Made by a program: the position numbers and the translations under genes. Shown here one piece after another: positions 47,232 through 59,874 of a DNA stretch of 64,000 nt. How positions within the stretch are numbered: position 1 is the stretch's first letter; each line of letters opens with the position of its first letter. The DNA comes from Citrus sinensis (Eukaryota > Streptophyta > Magnoliopsida > Sapindales > Rutaceae). Location of the stretch: contig NC_068561.1 of assembly GCF_022201045.2 (NCBI RefSeq), positions 23,876,501 through 23,940,500 of the forward strand, read 5' to 3'. The notes below the pieces were generated by a model. That model had not been told where the DNA came from and made no database searches. It worked only from the letters and a program-made list of their open reading frames with translations.

Positions 47232-50200
47232 TTAATGACAAATGAGACCATGGTAGTCAGAGAGAACACATGACAGCCAACTGAAAATCAGGCTATAATG
47301 AGTAATATCCTGTACACTATTAAATTAAGAAAAATAATCAAAATGTAACCAAAAATGAAGCTCATAAATACTCACCACCAAAAACAGGAGCTTTTATCCA
47401 GGATCCTCCCAAACAGCGTACAAACATCTGTTATAGTATCAAACAAATTATTGTATCAACAAATTGATATATCTGTTACAGCATACAAATACGAAATAAA
47501 AAGCTCACCATTAAGCAAAAGATAAATCAAGCAACTTCAGGAATTTGCATATGCATACAGATTTCCTGCTTAACAAAGACAAACATTATCAAGGGTATTT
47601 TGGTAGGACAAAGCAGCTTCTAGGAGACGGATAAAAGCTACCCTTCAAAGTCTAAAGTAGAGATAATAATAATAATAAGCAATAAATTTAATTGAAGTTT
47701 GAACAATATTGCATCAATAACAAATTATACATTTTAACTCCAGTTTCCTTACTCTGATTTGTTTAGTAGAGTGATGGGGGCAAACAGAAGGATTTTGAAA
47801 GAACTAGCCAAATATTACCTTGTCCGAGAATCAGAAGTCCATTAGCGGCCAGAGGTACAAGATCTTGAATCTTTTCACCAACAAAAATAGCTTCAATAAC
47901 TAGCAGGTGTACAAAAATAATTCAGACCATTGCAAAAAATAAAAAGAAAAGGAATAACAAAATAACAAGCAACTAGAATGCAAATTAGAAGCTAAAGGTT
48001 TTTCCTCCTAGAAAAGAAAAAGTTATTTAAAAATTATCTTCCAAAGAGGAAACAATAGTAGCAAAAGGATTCTCTCAAAAACCACTTCCCAAATTACAGA
48101 ACTTTGTAGGTGTAAAATAACAAATATGCTTCACAACAAAGGAACCTCATAAAGTAACCAAGAGAATTGACAGGTTCATGTCTATAATTCAAAAAGTTTT
48201 AACCAGCAAGGCATGGAAATATAGAAACCTGAGCATTGCGTTAGGTTTTCCTCACTTTCATTTCTACCATTTTCATTATCAGCAGCATCCATGTCAGATG
48301 CAACCATCACGTTCACAGAATGGTATCCATCAGTAATCCATATGGTTTGTGTACCTGAAAGAAATTCCAACCGTTCTTTAGTTGCTAAAAGATAGTTAAA
48401 TGAAGACCATAAACTTCCATCTTTCCAACTTAAGCGAACACTTTAAAACATAGAAATCAAATAATACAACAAGATCATTATCAACTCTCATGATTCGCGC
48501 ATAAATAATGATATTGTTCATTTTGGGCCCAGCTCGCACGATTTTACTTCAAGAGCATATATATAGCACATGGACTCTCTCTACTAGGACATGTGGTACT
48601 AACACATTCCATCTTAGAGTCATTCCAACAATGTTTCAAGGGTTACAATCTACTCTCTCACGAGCCACATCCACTTTTAAGGATCTTTCTAGACTATGAA
48701 CTTTGAAATGAGTCCACCCTTGTTGCCTTTTTCTATGACACTCCCCCAAAAAGAAAAATATTGTCAAATTTATACTAGCCCCTACAAGTTTTTGAATCAC
48801 CCAAAATCCCTTGTGACCATTTGAAAGGGACTCCTTTATGTGGGAGTCATTTGACCCCTCTATGGCTCGAGAGTCATAAATCTTGAACATTGCAACGATG
48901 ACTATGTAAATTTCAATCCAACAAATAATTTCATTACTCTCTACTCTTTTTTCTCCTTCAAAGACATTAATGAACCTAGCGCATCAACAAGGATCCCTGC
49001 ACCTCACTCAACATGTGAATAGTAATGTTGCAGTTCTCTCTCCGATGAACCATTCAATGCAATCAGAAAGCCAATAATAGAACAACCATAAAACTTAAAA
49101 GATGAAAGAATTTACAGCAGCATACGTAGAGAAATATCTGGATGAACAGCCAACTTTTGGACATTCATAACATGAGGCAACTGCCTTATGTGACCAATTA
49201 TATTGGATCCAGCAACAGGACTAGAAAGGTGCAACATATGTAAATTTCCAGAAGAATCCAAGATCAGAAATTTCTTCAGGGAGACTGCCTGGATGGAAAT
49301 TGCCTTCAAAGACATCAATGGCATTTTTGTAGACTTTAAGCCTTCAACCTCCTTCATCCTAAATGCCAAAAAACATGCACCTCCTTCATCAGAGTCTTGC
49401 TTGTATTTAACAGACCTCTGCTTTACTGCGGAAGAAAGAAAAAAGGGCAGAATCAGCTTTACAAGACATTGGTAATCAAGATGTCTTCAAGTCTCAGATT
49501 GCAAACAAACACTATGGAAGCAACAACTGTAAAGTTATACAGATATGGGTAAATCAGATTGTGCACAATTTCGCTGAATTATTTTCCTATAAATAACAAG
49601 GACATTGTAAATCAGTCAGCAACCCAGCAACAGGATAGAAAAAAACAACTCAAGAGACAGCTCCCTATCAAAGATATGGTTCTTATAATTAGTAGTTTAC
49701 CATCAAGAGGTATCCTTATGATTTAAACCAAAGGACAGCACCTCGCTTAATATGAGTAGCACCCATTTCCTGGTACAACAAAAAATACCTAGAAACAAAT
49801 TGTCAGAACAAATTACAAATAAGATACAAAATCTTGGAGAGAATCCATGGATATTGAAGTTAGTTAATGAAGTTGCAATAAACCACATATTAAGACAATT
49901 TTACCACAAGATACAGAGATATTGAAGCATAGAGAAATCCATGGGCTACGATCAGTGACCAAGGTTTTTATTAATTCAAAAAGACATTACCAGGGCTAAG
50001 TTGGATACAAAATGGGCCAAGCACACAAATCCATTGACATATTTACATAACAGGTATGAAAATGGCGTCAAATTCATACAAGACCACATCATTGATCAAA
50101 GTACATTAGCATATTTCTTCCTGACATGGCTAATCAACCTAATGAACCTATGAAATAGTACATGGGGACATAGAAACTAATCCAAAGAAGTTCACCGATA

Positions 50201-51857
50201 CTAACTTAGAACAAAAACGGCTGTCCAGTTCACAAAAAATCTCAAAGCACAGTATAGGAAGGACATTTTTGTTTAGCACTCCATCCAGTTACACTGGATA
50301 CACCCAATACTTCTGCAAAGCAGAGGTGTATGGTCAACACCAAGTATTCTGATGAGCAAGATGCATTTATGATTGGACTTAAGCAGATCCTCTATATCCC
50401 TAGAATTGTTCATTATTTGACTTCCATAGGTTATTTCATCCCCATTCTCAAAAGTTCACAGCAATAGGATCAGAATTCAATACTGGGATCATCACTCACA
50501 TAGGTAAAGAAAATTCCTAACCAAATGATTGAATTCGGATTGCAGAAACCCTAAATTAAACTATTAGCCATCTCACTATCTAATGAAGCTGTTGAAACTT
50601 ACGCCACACTGCACATAAACCTCGTTATCAGCTCTCCCTTGCTCCTAATCCTTGCCAAGGATTTTGAATCCTTTTAACTTCCCTTCTACCTCACTAATAA
50701 TGCTACATATTTCCTAGCATGCAGAATTGGAATTGTGCAATGTGCATTATACAATACCATGTAGAATTGTGTCTAAACCAAAACTAAAAAGGAATGCAAT
50801 TTGTTATCCCACTCTTTCCAATGGGAACCTTCATAAACAAAATTAAACTAAACATAGATGACTAAACTGAACAAACATTCGAATTCCTGGGAAGTAAAGT
50901 CACAATATTAAGGTTTTAGGCTACAAATGGAATTTACCCAACACAAACTAAATAGGTTTCAATCAATCTATATTCGGATATTTATGTAAAGAAAAGAAAA
51001 CCACACTAAAAATAACTTTAAAAAATAAAACTCAGAAACTTACCAGAAACACTATGTTTATCAATCTTCTCATCCAAATAACCATTGCAAGCAATCCTTT
51101 CCGTTGGCCCATCAAAACCATAATCCCCAATAATCCCATTCGGCAAACTCGAATTCTTAATTTTCTTTACCTTTCCTTTAACCAAACTTCTCAAATTCAA
51201 AACTCTAACCCCATTGTCCTCTCCCAAAATCATGAATCCAAAAGACAAACTCAATGACCAAACCGGTTTACAACACTCAATCACAGCACACCTCATCAAA
51301 TTTACTCTCACCCCATCATCGCCATCACCATCCATCAACATCACACCAAAAACCCAAATTTTAGAGCTTGATAACGAGTGCATTGCAAAGAAATTAACCG
51401 ACCCAACAAGCTTCAATCCAACCCCATGAGTAATATCCAACAAAACCCCCAACTTCTCGTCAAAAGAAACACCCTTTTGCTTACAAAAGACCTGAGCTTT
51501 CCCATAAAAATTGTTTCTTTTCAAAACATACAATCTTAAAACAAGCTTAGGCTCACTTCTATGAGGACCCACAGCAATAAAAGCCACCCTAGGGCTAGGG
51601 TTAGGGTTAGGGGTATGATTTAAGAGCAAAAAGGTAAATGAATATGAAGGTGAAGGGATTAAAACTTGAGGGGTTGAAGGGAGAGATGAAAGGGTAAAAA
51701 GGGAAATTGAAGAATAAAGAGAGATAGAAGAATCAGAACGCATAAGGGCTAAAGAAAGAGAATTTGGTTCGTATAAGGCCGAGGTTATTTGGGGTGGTGA
51801 TGAAGGAAGAGAAGGATTAGGGAGACTGAGTTTTGAGGCTCGCGAAATAACAACCAT
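47232..51857 (-). CDS. Unrecognised protein, possibly a divergent beta-propeller
   Basis: Six coding exons on the minus strand: 51857-51044, 49425-49126, 48354-48229, 47899-47819, 47427-47376 and 47280-47232; 473 residues. The start at 51857 (MVVISRASKLSLPNPSLPSS) is preferred; an in-frame ATG at 51932 would add a Gln/Lys-rich 25 residues. Exon 1 alone codes over half the protein. Visible stretches are LYEPNSLSLALMRSDSSISL, RVAFIAVGPHRSEPKLVLRL, SSSKIWVFGVMLMDGDGDDG, KFLILDSSGNLHMLHLSSPV and TQTIWITDGYHSVNVMVASD. The alternation of beta-like segments with short loops (for example SLALMRSDSSISL and FLILDSSGNLHML) resembles WD40-type blades, but no WD signature is visible. The sixth exon is the least certain; other splice choices change only the last 17 or so residues. 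No function is proposed. Near 51590 the codons for a PNPNPSPR stretch resemble telomere repeats. Confidence 0.68.
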
Positions 51858-51932
51858 TAGAAACAGAAAGTCAGAAACAGAAGCAGCAGTTGAGTTTTGT
51901 TTTTGTTTTTGCTGTTGTAAGAATTTGAACAA

Positions 51933-52559
51933 TCATTCAGTTAGGATTTTGAGAGAAGAATGGAGAAAGATTTTGAGCTTTGATAGTGTTTGGTCTTTTC
52001 GTTTTCGTTTTTGTTTTTGTTTTTGTTTTTGTTTTTATTTTTATTTTTATTTTTTGGGGTTAGTAGCGGTTGGATTATATTAAATTTAATGATGTGATCC
52101 AAGAATTAATATTTATTATTGCAAAGTTGTTTTCAAGTCTAATCTTGAAAGTCAATCATCATCAATTCAGGATTTTGGCAATATTTCGGTTTTTTTTTTT
52201 TTTACTTTTTTGAAGAAAAGAGTTCTATTATTGTGTTTTTACAAGTTGCATAAAAATACTCCTTGAAAAAAAAATAAAAATTAAGGGTTGGAGTTGGATC
52301 ACGATATCTTATTTGAATTATAGAAGAAAAATATTATCTATCTTTTCTTTTGTAATAAGTTTAGACATCAACTACTAGTTTCTAGGATTATATATTTTAA
52401 AATTGTTTTTGAAGATTTATGTTTATCTAAAAAAAAATTCATGATTAAAATGCGCAGCAAAAAATAATTCAAAGCACTTATAATGCGTTCGTGTTTTAAA
52501 ACTTCTGTTCTGTTACAAATAAATTTGACGATTCGGAAATAACCGAAGACTTAAAATAA
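51933..52559. other. Upstream region of the unrecognised gene, with a (GTTTTT)n repeat
   Basis: A hexanucleotide-like repeat GTTTTT/ATTTTT runs from about 51998 to 52054. The rest is AT-rich. It should include the promoter of the minus-strand gene, but no clear TATA box stands out. Confidence 0.5.
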
Positions 52560-53315
52560 ATGGAAAAGCACTTGTCAAAACAAAAACAAAGTGGCCATTT
52601 TAGAATTACAAAAGCTCATCATAATCGAAATCGAGGCTCGTCTGTGTTGCCACTGTGGGGATCACACACAAATCATGCCCCTATGCGGGACAATACTTCA
52701 GCTTTCCTACAATTTCGAACACAATGGGAGTTAAATCCCAAACAATATTTCAACAATTTTATTTATGAAAAAAGTCGTTCTCAATTAAAGTAGAAAAAGA
52801 TTTGTCAAATCTTAATGCTGTATTTATTAGTGAGATCGGGCAATTAGAAATCGAAAGGGAATTAATTGATAATATTTACTCGTTAAAATAAAAATTAGAA
52901 TGAGAAGGAAAAATGTAACATCCACATATGTTTTGGATAATGGAATGAAAAATATATTCTCATAAGTCGAAAATAAAATTTATTCCTTAAACTTCCTATT
53001 TTATCATACTCAAATTTCATAATTTCATTTTTGTCCTCAATAAGAATATTATTACATTGTTGTTATTGTTATTATCCTTATTCTTGCAAGTGTTGTTGTT
53101 GTTAATAATAATAGTAGTAGTAATTTTAAAAATTTTAAGAATAATCATTATTAATATTATTATGCACTCGCGAATACTATTTATGCATGTTGGTTGTATG
53201 AATGTTACGTACGATATGTCATCTTTTCTCTAATCCCATGAATTACATGTTTTAATTAAATGGTAGATGCCAGGACATCCAGAACCTATGTAACGGCTAA
53301 AATATTTTTATTTAT

Positions 53316-53403
53316 TATTTTTTATTATTATTATTATTACCACCACCACCACTATTGTAATAGATGATGATGATGATGATGATGATGATAATAATAATAA
53401 TAA
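53316..53403. repeat. Composite trinucleotide microsatellite
   Basis: Successive runs of ATT, ACC, then (after about 14 bases) ATG repeated eight to nine times and ATA repeated six times. Each run changes the previous unit by one base, suggesting stepwise growth and mutation. Confidence 0.85.
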
Positions 53404-55321
53404 ACTAAAGATCTTTTGGCAACTTGTAACAGTTTATACCATTAGACAAAACGAAGACACCAATGAAAATATAGCCTATTGTAATTTTGATTCTTACAAC
53501 TAAAGTAAATAATTTATTATGATTTCAATTTCAATTCATTCCGATTACTTATTGATAAATGCATTATTAAAGTATTGGAAGTAATGTCTTTGAAAAATAA
53601 ACGACTTATCATCTCCGAACTAAAGTTTTACAATGATAATATTTCAAAAAAAAGTTCATCGCCATATACTAATTAACAGTGGCCAACTGGTCAGTTCAGC
53701 TAAATGCTGAATTTGAAAAATCTGGTAAAATTATAACCCAAAAAAAGAATCAAAATGGAACCAAAATTTTCGATTAGATTCTTCAAATATTTATACTTTT
53801 TTAAATTTTCTTACAAAATTTGACTTTCTTATTTTTTTTTCTTATGTCCTCTTAAATCATGCCGCGTGGCACTATTTTAACATAAAAAATGTTATTTATT
53901 TTTTTTGGTTCAATGTCGGTTTTAAGGAAAAATTATTGAACCTAAACCTAAAAAAAAGAAATCAAACCGGACTAATTTTTTTTCAAAAATAGTTCGATTC
54001 TACCTCGCACGAATGCTAAGCGTACCTTTTTTTTTTTTAAATAATACTTGCTTATCAAAATGATCTCATACTTCTTCTTTTTTTCATTTCGCGTCCAAAA
54101 ATATCCCTAGTTAATTGATAAGTTATTGTTGTTGTTGTTGTTGTTATTATTAGCAATAATTATTTTAAATAATAATAATGATTATCATAATTATTATAAT
54201 AAATAATGACAATAATCAACTAATGTCATTTTAATAATTTGTAATAAACTATTCTAATTCTAAGACAAAACAAACACATCAATGATAATATCTCTCATTT
54301 TGATTTCGACTTTTATAGTTAAAGTAAAAAAATTATTATAATTCTTATTCTCGTTTCGATTCTACTCGGCTCTGATTCTAGCCATTTGGTAAATGCACTA
54401 TAAATATGTGTGATATGGTGCAAACAAAGTTCAATCGTCAACATTTACTAATCTGATAACAAAAAAAATCACTTCTATGAGCAAACTAAGAAGAATGACA
54501 ACCAACGATTATAAAATAATGAAAAAAAAACAACATTGTTTATGGTGTTAATACGATAAACAAGACACATAAACATGGGGTCCAAGTGGGTTACACCTTT
54601 TTATGCGCATCGCATAAACCAACAAAATGATTACTTTATGAGAAATTTGATTGGAAAAAAACGTTAACTTTTTTTTTTTAGAGAGAGAAGAAAAATATTT
54701 CTGAGTTTAAAAACGAAATAAACATTTCATTTTACTCTTATCATCAACCGACTGAATATTCAGTTACTTGATTACGTAAATTACAATCTAACGTCAAATT
54801 TATAAAATGACAAAAGAGCATGGTATCATACCATTGTGACAATATAGCAGCAGGACCCCATAATCAAAGTCATGTGTATTATTAGCATTCAAAGAAGAAT
54901 CAAAATTTATAATTCAAAACTTGAGATCAAATTTATTTAGTTTCCCCCGTGTGATAATTCCAAAATTGTTATAAGACCGTGACTAAGACTAACAATGTGA
55001 CGGCAAATTCAATGAAGTTTGGATTTTTTCTTACCTTTTTTTTTTTTCTGGGCAATAAGGCCATTTAATTCTGTTCCCCACTTTCTTTTGAACCGAACGG
55101 GGTCCAATCAGCTAAATAAACATGTCCAACTAGTTTGATCATTTTTCAAAAACTCGACCCTTATTTCCCTTGTTGATAAATATTTGCAACAATTCAGAAA
55201 AATGTGTAAATAACCCTTATTAAAATTTGTAGTCATGAGTGGTAAAACAATATTTTCTCAACTCAAGTAATAATATTAACAACAACAACAACAACAATTT
55301 AATTCAAGTGTCAATAATTAA

Positions 55322-55709
55322 GTTTGGCGATTGAGACATCTCGATTGGGACTGACCAATCTCGATCCCTATCCTGTATCATGAATTGGGATGAAAATTTG
55401 TTTTAAATCACATCCTAAACAATAAATTGGGACAAAAATGGACCTGTTTAATAAAAATCTTGAATCTTAATCTTAATCTGCAGTGCAAATTATGTCATAA
55501 ATGATATGTCAGATACATATAACCAATTAATAAGATATATTTATTTCAGTAAACGGACTTGTCATACATATAGAAATCAATATGTTGGATCTTTGTGCTT
55601 CATCAAACCAACTTGTCAAGATCCCATTTGGTATTTTCCAACTCCCAAGTAGTAAATTTGGACATAATTGGATTTCAAATCTTAATCCAAATAGTAAAAT
55701 TTGCCAACC
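55322..55709. mobile_element. Candidate MITE with GTTTGGC/GCCAACC ends, about 390 bp
   Basis: Begins GTTTGGCGATTGAGAC and ends AAAATTTGCCAACC. Like 45372-45853 it has GATTGGGA words near the left end, a GTTGGATC word and a TTTGCCAACC end. Pairing of the ends is short, so this is tentative. Confidence 0.4.
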
Positions 55710-55875
55710 CTATCAATAGCTTCCACTGCAAGTAAAAAAAAAAAATTTGAAAATTTGAAATGAAAGCTGGAAATCGGAGAGCCAAACTTATGTTAATCAA
55801 ATAATGGGCACGTGACGTGTAATAAATATTTTTTATATAGAAATCCAAATAACATTGGCATTCGTGTGTGCCATG

Positions 55876-56241
55876 TAGATATGGCAAAAAAGCCTGCAGC
55901 GAATGAGCCTAGTCACGTGCTGAAAATTTAAAAGCTCACAGTAGATGGGCCTGAATATGGACTCATGGAAAAAGCATGGGCCTTTATATTTTATAAATAA
56001 TCTTTTATTTGATTATTAGTCTATTATATATTGTATAATCAATTAATCATTTTTAGTTTAAGTGTTCCTTTATTTTTTTTCCTATTTTTAACTCTATTAA
56101 AAATTCATTTGAAAAAATTATCCAAGCCCAAGCATGCCCCGTCTAAGTATGGACGATCTTTTGGAGGGTTTGGGTCTGTTGTCAATAACTTGGGCATAGG
56201 CTTCAAAAAACTTTACCCAAACCCTTAAATTGCCATTGCTA
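55876..56241. mobile_element. hAT MITE, 366 bp
   Basis: Ends are TAGATATGGCAA (55876) and TTGCCATTGCTA (to 56241), pairing at 10 of 12 positions and resembling the ends of the larger hAT copies in this window. A perfect 8-bp direct repeat, GTGCCATG, flanks it (55868-55875 and 56242-56249). Subterminal words such as AAGCCTG, GGGCCT and AGGCTTC recur at both ends, while the inside is AT-rich. No transposase; moved in trans by a hAT enzyme. Confidence 0.92.
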
Positions 56242-56270
56242 GTGCCATGCTCTTCAGTCTTGACTAGGAT

Positions 56271-56697
56271 AGGGATTTGGTTTGGTTCGGTAAGTCAAAA
56301 TTGAATGATTCAAAAAATGTAAATCGATCGATTTTCGATTTTGAATCAAATAGAATAAAAACATATCGGTTTAGCATTAAAATAAAATAAAAATTGTTCA
56401 ATTTATACATAAACAATAACATTTTTATTAGTATTTTTGCATAAAACATAAATGATTGGTGATTATAATTGAATTTGGCTAAAAATAAATAAATTTAGGT
56501 GAAAAATATAAAAAAATTGACTAATATAAAAGTAAAAAAAATTTCATGAACCAAATCATATAAAACCGAATCGAACTTAAAAACCGAACTGAAATAATTC
56601 AATTCGATTTATATTTTGTTCATTACCTTTTGAACTGGTTAGTCTCGGTCTGATTTGGTTTTTGCACAAAACCAAAACGAACCGATTTATGCCACTC
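56271..56697. mobile_element. Candidate MITE with GGTTCGG-type inverted ends, about 430 bp
   Basis: The left end AGGGATTTGGTTTGGTTCGG is partly mirrored by the right end, whose reverse complement reads GGAGTGGCATAAATCGGTTC and then GTTTTGGTTTTG. Further AACCGAA/TTCGGTT words fill both arms (for example 56566-56592 and 56640-56690). No clear target duplication. Confidence 0.5.
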
Positions 56698-57520
56698 CAT
56701 CTACTTTAACCGAGATACATCTTTAATTTAATTTTGTTTTAAGCCCATATGTGATCAATGCAGGTGCAATATTTCTCAGAAAAAATTTTAAGTAAACTGT
56801 CACATTTCCTTTGTTTGTCCTGTAAATTTATAGTGATCAATTCAAATCGTACAAACTTTTAGACTGTGACATATTAAGTTTTTTTAATTCGTAAACTATA
56901 AGTATAACAAGAATAAAAGTTGAATGCTAGCTCTAAGCAAATTGCTCCATTTCAATCAACTACTAGACTACAAGGTTTGATTATTCTATAAATTTGTTGC
57001 ATAATATTTGAAAAATAAAAGTTAAAAAGGGTTGTTTGTCTATTTGGTGATCAATGTTAGGGTTAGGGGTAGCACTGCAGTAAATTTTTGAGTTGGGTCA
57101 TTGGGGTTCTTAGTTCCTTCTACTTTAACCAAACTATCTCCAGATTTAGCATCAAATAACACATGCTTGCTCTCTCTCTCTCTCTCCCTGCCAGTGCACT
57201 ACAACAGAGGCACAGACTGTCATATTCTGTTGTCGTTGAAGGTGGATCTGCGCAATTCACCAAATGGCAAAAGCACTCAAAATACAGCCATGCATATCAC
57301 TATTGCGAGTTTGAGACCACAATTAAACAAAAGTTGCCCTCAAAAGCTACCCCAAGAAAGCAAAACGTCGGTAACAAAACCCAAGAAAAAAAAAACAACC
57401 TCCCACCTTGTTATTTGGCCATCACCATCTTCATCATCATATCACTAGAGCCAATATGCTTGCACACATTATTCACTTGACTAAAAAACAACCCAATTAA
57501 AGATGTCCTCATATCCCTAA
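56698..57520. other. Spacer and 3' side of allene oxide cyclase gene A
   Basis: Contains a (TC)n run at 57170-57188. Two overlapping open frames at 57101-57480 (+) have no recognisable domain and lie in the probable 3' flank of the minus-strand gene; not called. The gene's 3' untranslated region probably covers about 57300-57520. Confidence 0.45.
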
Positions 57521-58834
57521 CTAATTAGTGAAATTGTCAATGGCTGCACCAGGCTCACAAGCCTTAGCAGCAGGGGAGGGCTCAACACCAGGGTGCGGAT
57601 CCACCGGCTTCCCCAGAAGCACTTCTGGCAAGTCCTTAATGCCCTTCAAATAAAATGTGTAAAACAGCTTAAATGGAAACACAAGTTGCTGCAGCTTAAC
57701 CTGCCCATACACTCCCTCGAAGATGCCGGATCCACCAGTCACAGCCAGATAAGTGTCCTCATAGGTCAAATACGGTCCTTGCACAGCTATGTGACCATAG
57801 TCTCCAAAGTAGAAGCTGTAAATTGCTTCATATCGGTCACCTTTCTTTTCTGGTTTGTTTTCGATCAAAATGCATAAACCCGCTGTTATTCCCAACCTCT
57901 TTTGCAGGTCTCCAGTATATAACTGTAATTTAAATTAAAATAAATAATGCAGGCCGTGACAATTTCAAATTAAGAATAAATAATACATGTACTTGTGATG
58001 ATTATAAATTATCAAAGTTCTCAAGTACAGACATCTGCATTTTGAAGTAAAGAGTTAAGTTAGATCGTGCAATCTAGTTAAATCCACATTTTAGCATGTT
58101 ACCACATTTGAAAAACAAAAATCTTAATTCCCAAGTAAAACTATTTCAAAAGGAGAAACATTTTCCCTGAACAAGGGTTATTGTTGGTAATATTTTCCGG
58201 GAAAAAAATAAAATTTCTTACAAATGCAACATAGAGAAATTTACCCAATAAGCAAAAAGGGTTTAGGATCATAATTAGATCAAGAAGTATCGGCATATAT
58301 GATATATTTATATAATTGTGGTATGATGCGAAAAAACAGAGGATATATATGAACTTGAAAATAAATTTAAGTAAAACCGGGGGTTAGAAAGACTCACTTT
58401 GTTGCTAAAAGGGACAAGATCACCAAGTGAATTCACAGGTTTCTGGCTCAAGCGAAGATAAGCTGGACTGCCACGATCTCGCTCGTTGATCTCATACACA
58501 TGAAGTTCTTGAACTTTGGCTACACAAACAACAAGAAGCTGTAAATAAATAATAAAAAGTAAAAGTGACTCTGGGAAGTAAAAGAAAAGTGAAAATACTA
58601 ACTGGGTCTGGGATCATCTGATGAGTTAGCTTGGCTTCTGCAAGTGAAAGATCTTTTGGGTACTGTGAAGTTGCAGCTTGTGGCGGCTTGAAGGTGGGGG
58701 CATTGAGTGATTAGAAAAGGATTATTCAGCTTAAATGGTACTAAAATTGATGATGATTTGGTTGGTGATGTTGAATTGGCTAGCTTGACAGAAGCAGAAG
58801 AGATGGTTCTCAAAGCGGCGCTTGAACAAGCCAT
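57521..58834 (-). CDS. AOC: Allene oxide cyclase, chloroplastic, copy A
   Basis: Three coding exons on the minus strand: 58834-58603, 58519-58398 and 57922-57521; 251 residues, the usual length for plant AOC. The enzyme converts unstable 12,13-epoxy-octadecatrienoic acid to cis-(+)-OPDA, the step that fixes the stereochemistry of jasmonates, in the chloroplast stroma. The first 70 or so residues ([20 protein letters not shown]...) are a Ser-rich transit peptide. The barrel domain follows: [100 protein letters not shown] and [14 protein letters not shown], ending AAIDNFTN. The Glu of YEIN and the Cys of AGLC, both known active-site residues of the family, are present. Copy B lies about 1 kb upstream on the same strand with identical intron positions. 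A TATA box and a G-box precede the start codon. Confidence 0.97.
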
Positions 58835-58969
58835 TGGGGATAATCTTTTGTTGATAATTTCTGTTGTTAAATCAGTGTTTGACTGTTTGGGAGGAAAGAA
58901 AGTGAGGGAATTTTCTGATGGGAAAATGTGGATCGGTGCAGTGTGGGTGTTTTCATTTTTTTCCCCGTG

Positions 58970-58975
58970 TTTATA
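58970..58975 (-). promoter_or_regulatory. Probable TATA box of AOC copy A
   Basis: TATAAA on the minus strand about 136 bp upstream of the start codon, within CACTATAAACACGG. The spacing leaves a leader of roughly 100 bp. Confidence 0.55.
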
Positions 58976-59127
58976 GTGGAAAAAAAAAAAGTTTTCTTTG
59001 GTGATTTTAGGTGTACGGAGAGACGGTGCAACCGGTGGTCTGCGTTTATCAATTTGAATGACACGTCTCACGAGGTAGTAGGTATTAGTCAATGAGTCTT
59101 GATAATCCCATGTGGGAAAAGTCAGAT

Positions 59128-59133
59128 CACGTG
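59128..59133. promoter_or_regulatory. G-box CACGTG upstream of AOC copy A
   Basis: The palindrome CACGTG lies about 294 bp upstream of the start codon. bHLH factors of the MYC2 group bind this motif in jasmonate-responsive promoters, so it fits the known positive feedback on AOC genes. Function inferred; a 6-mer can occur by chance. Confidence 0.5.
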
Positions 59134-59874
59134 CGATTGCATTTCCTGTTCTTTTTTTCAACACCTGATTTTCATTGGACGGTGGTAACTTTTATTTATT
59201 TTTAACAATCTTTTTTCAATGAATTTTCTATATATCTTATCTTTGTCAATGGTCGGTCGATGTTAATTTTATACAGCTAGACTTATCAAATCGGATTCAT
59301 ATTTTTGGATCGTATTTGTAGTTCTTAGCTTAATTTTTTGATTATTTTATTTTATATTAGTTATGATGTAGTGCTCTTTTGTGAGATAATTTAATTAATT
59401 CACTTAAAATTTATGAAAAAACTTCAACTACCTAATAAATGACAGGTCACATATCATATTATTTAATTAAAATTTTAAGAATTTACTCATTGGTTAAGCC
59501 TCAAGTTTGAGTCATATGGATGCACAACTATGATTGTTTAAACACATCTTATTTTTATTTAATCAGATTTAATTTGATGGCAGTTATAATCATGCAATAG
59601 CTTATTATGTTGTTTAGGTCATTTTTTTCAACTATTTTCTTGTTAATAAATGTCTTGAAAAGCTACAAGATAATATTTCTCTTGCTTGTCGTGTGAATAT
59701 GGAAGAGATGGCCGAGAGCTAGGCAGCTAGCTAATAGAAATTTTTATGCCTCATACAAACTAAATACAAGTCCAAAAGCATTTCCCATCCACTCAGAATA
59801 GATAAAAATTAAAGGCATACGTATGCTTTCTTAATCATCACACGCACTAATTAAATATTAATTGAAAATCCTAG

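Larger units (their letters stand above)
52560..55867. other. Gene-free AT-rich region with microsatellites
   Basis: No gene is supported. An open frame at 52560-52793 (+, 77 codons) contains VLPLWGSHTNHAPMRDN and TQWELNPKQYFNNFIYEK and looks more protein-like than its surroundings, with further protein-like sequence to about 52890. I do not recognise it; it may be a relic of a mobile element. Trinucleotide repeats: GTT at 53088-53102, a composite block at 53316-53403, GTT at 54126-54146, AAC at 55280-55297. A candidate MITE lies at 55322-55709. Confidence 0.45.
58835..59874. other. Spacer between the two AOC genes
   Basis: Holds the promoter of copy A (TATA box, G-box) and the 3' untranslated region of copy B. 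A longer minus-strand open frame (to 59164) merely extends upstream from exon 1 of copy A and is not needed. AT-rich otherwise. Confidence 0.55.

Noticed and set aside
48500-48900. Possible transposon or LTR-like sequence in an intron of the unrecognised gene
   Set aside because: Contains CACTCCCCCAAAAAG and some terminal-repeat-like words, but no paired ends, primer-binding site or coding part could be found.
51589-51616. Telomere-like TAGGG/TTAGGG repeats
   Set aside because: They lie inside exon 1 of the unrecognised minus-strand gene and encode a PNPNPSPR stretch. The unit is TTAGGG with irregular spacing, not the plant TTTAGGG array, and there are only about four.
52560-52890. Protein-like open stretch (LPLWGSHTNHAPMRDN...)
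   Set aside because: Looks more protein-like than the surroundings but I recognise no family. Could be a relic of a mobile element; not enough to call a gene or to name an element.
57101-57480. Two overlapping 105-115-codon frames downstream of AOC copy A
   Set aside because: They share the same DNA in different frames, are low-complexity (Ser/Leu, Lys-rich) and lie in the 3' flank of the AOC gene.
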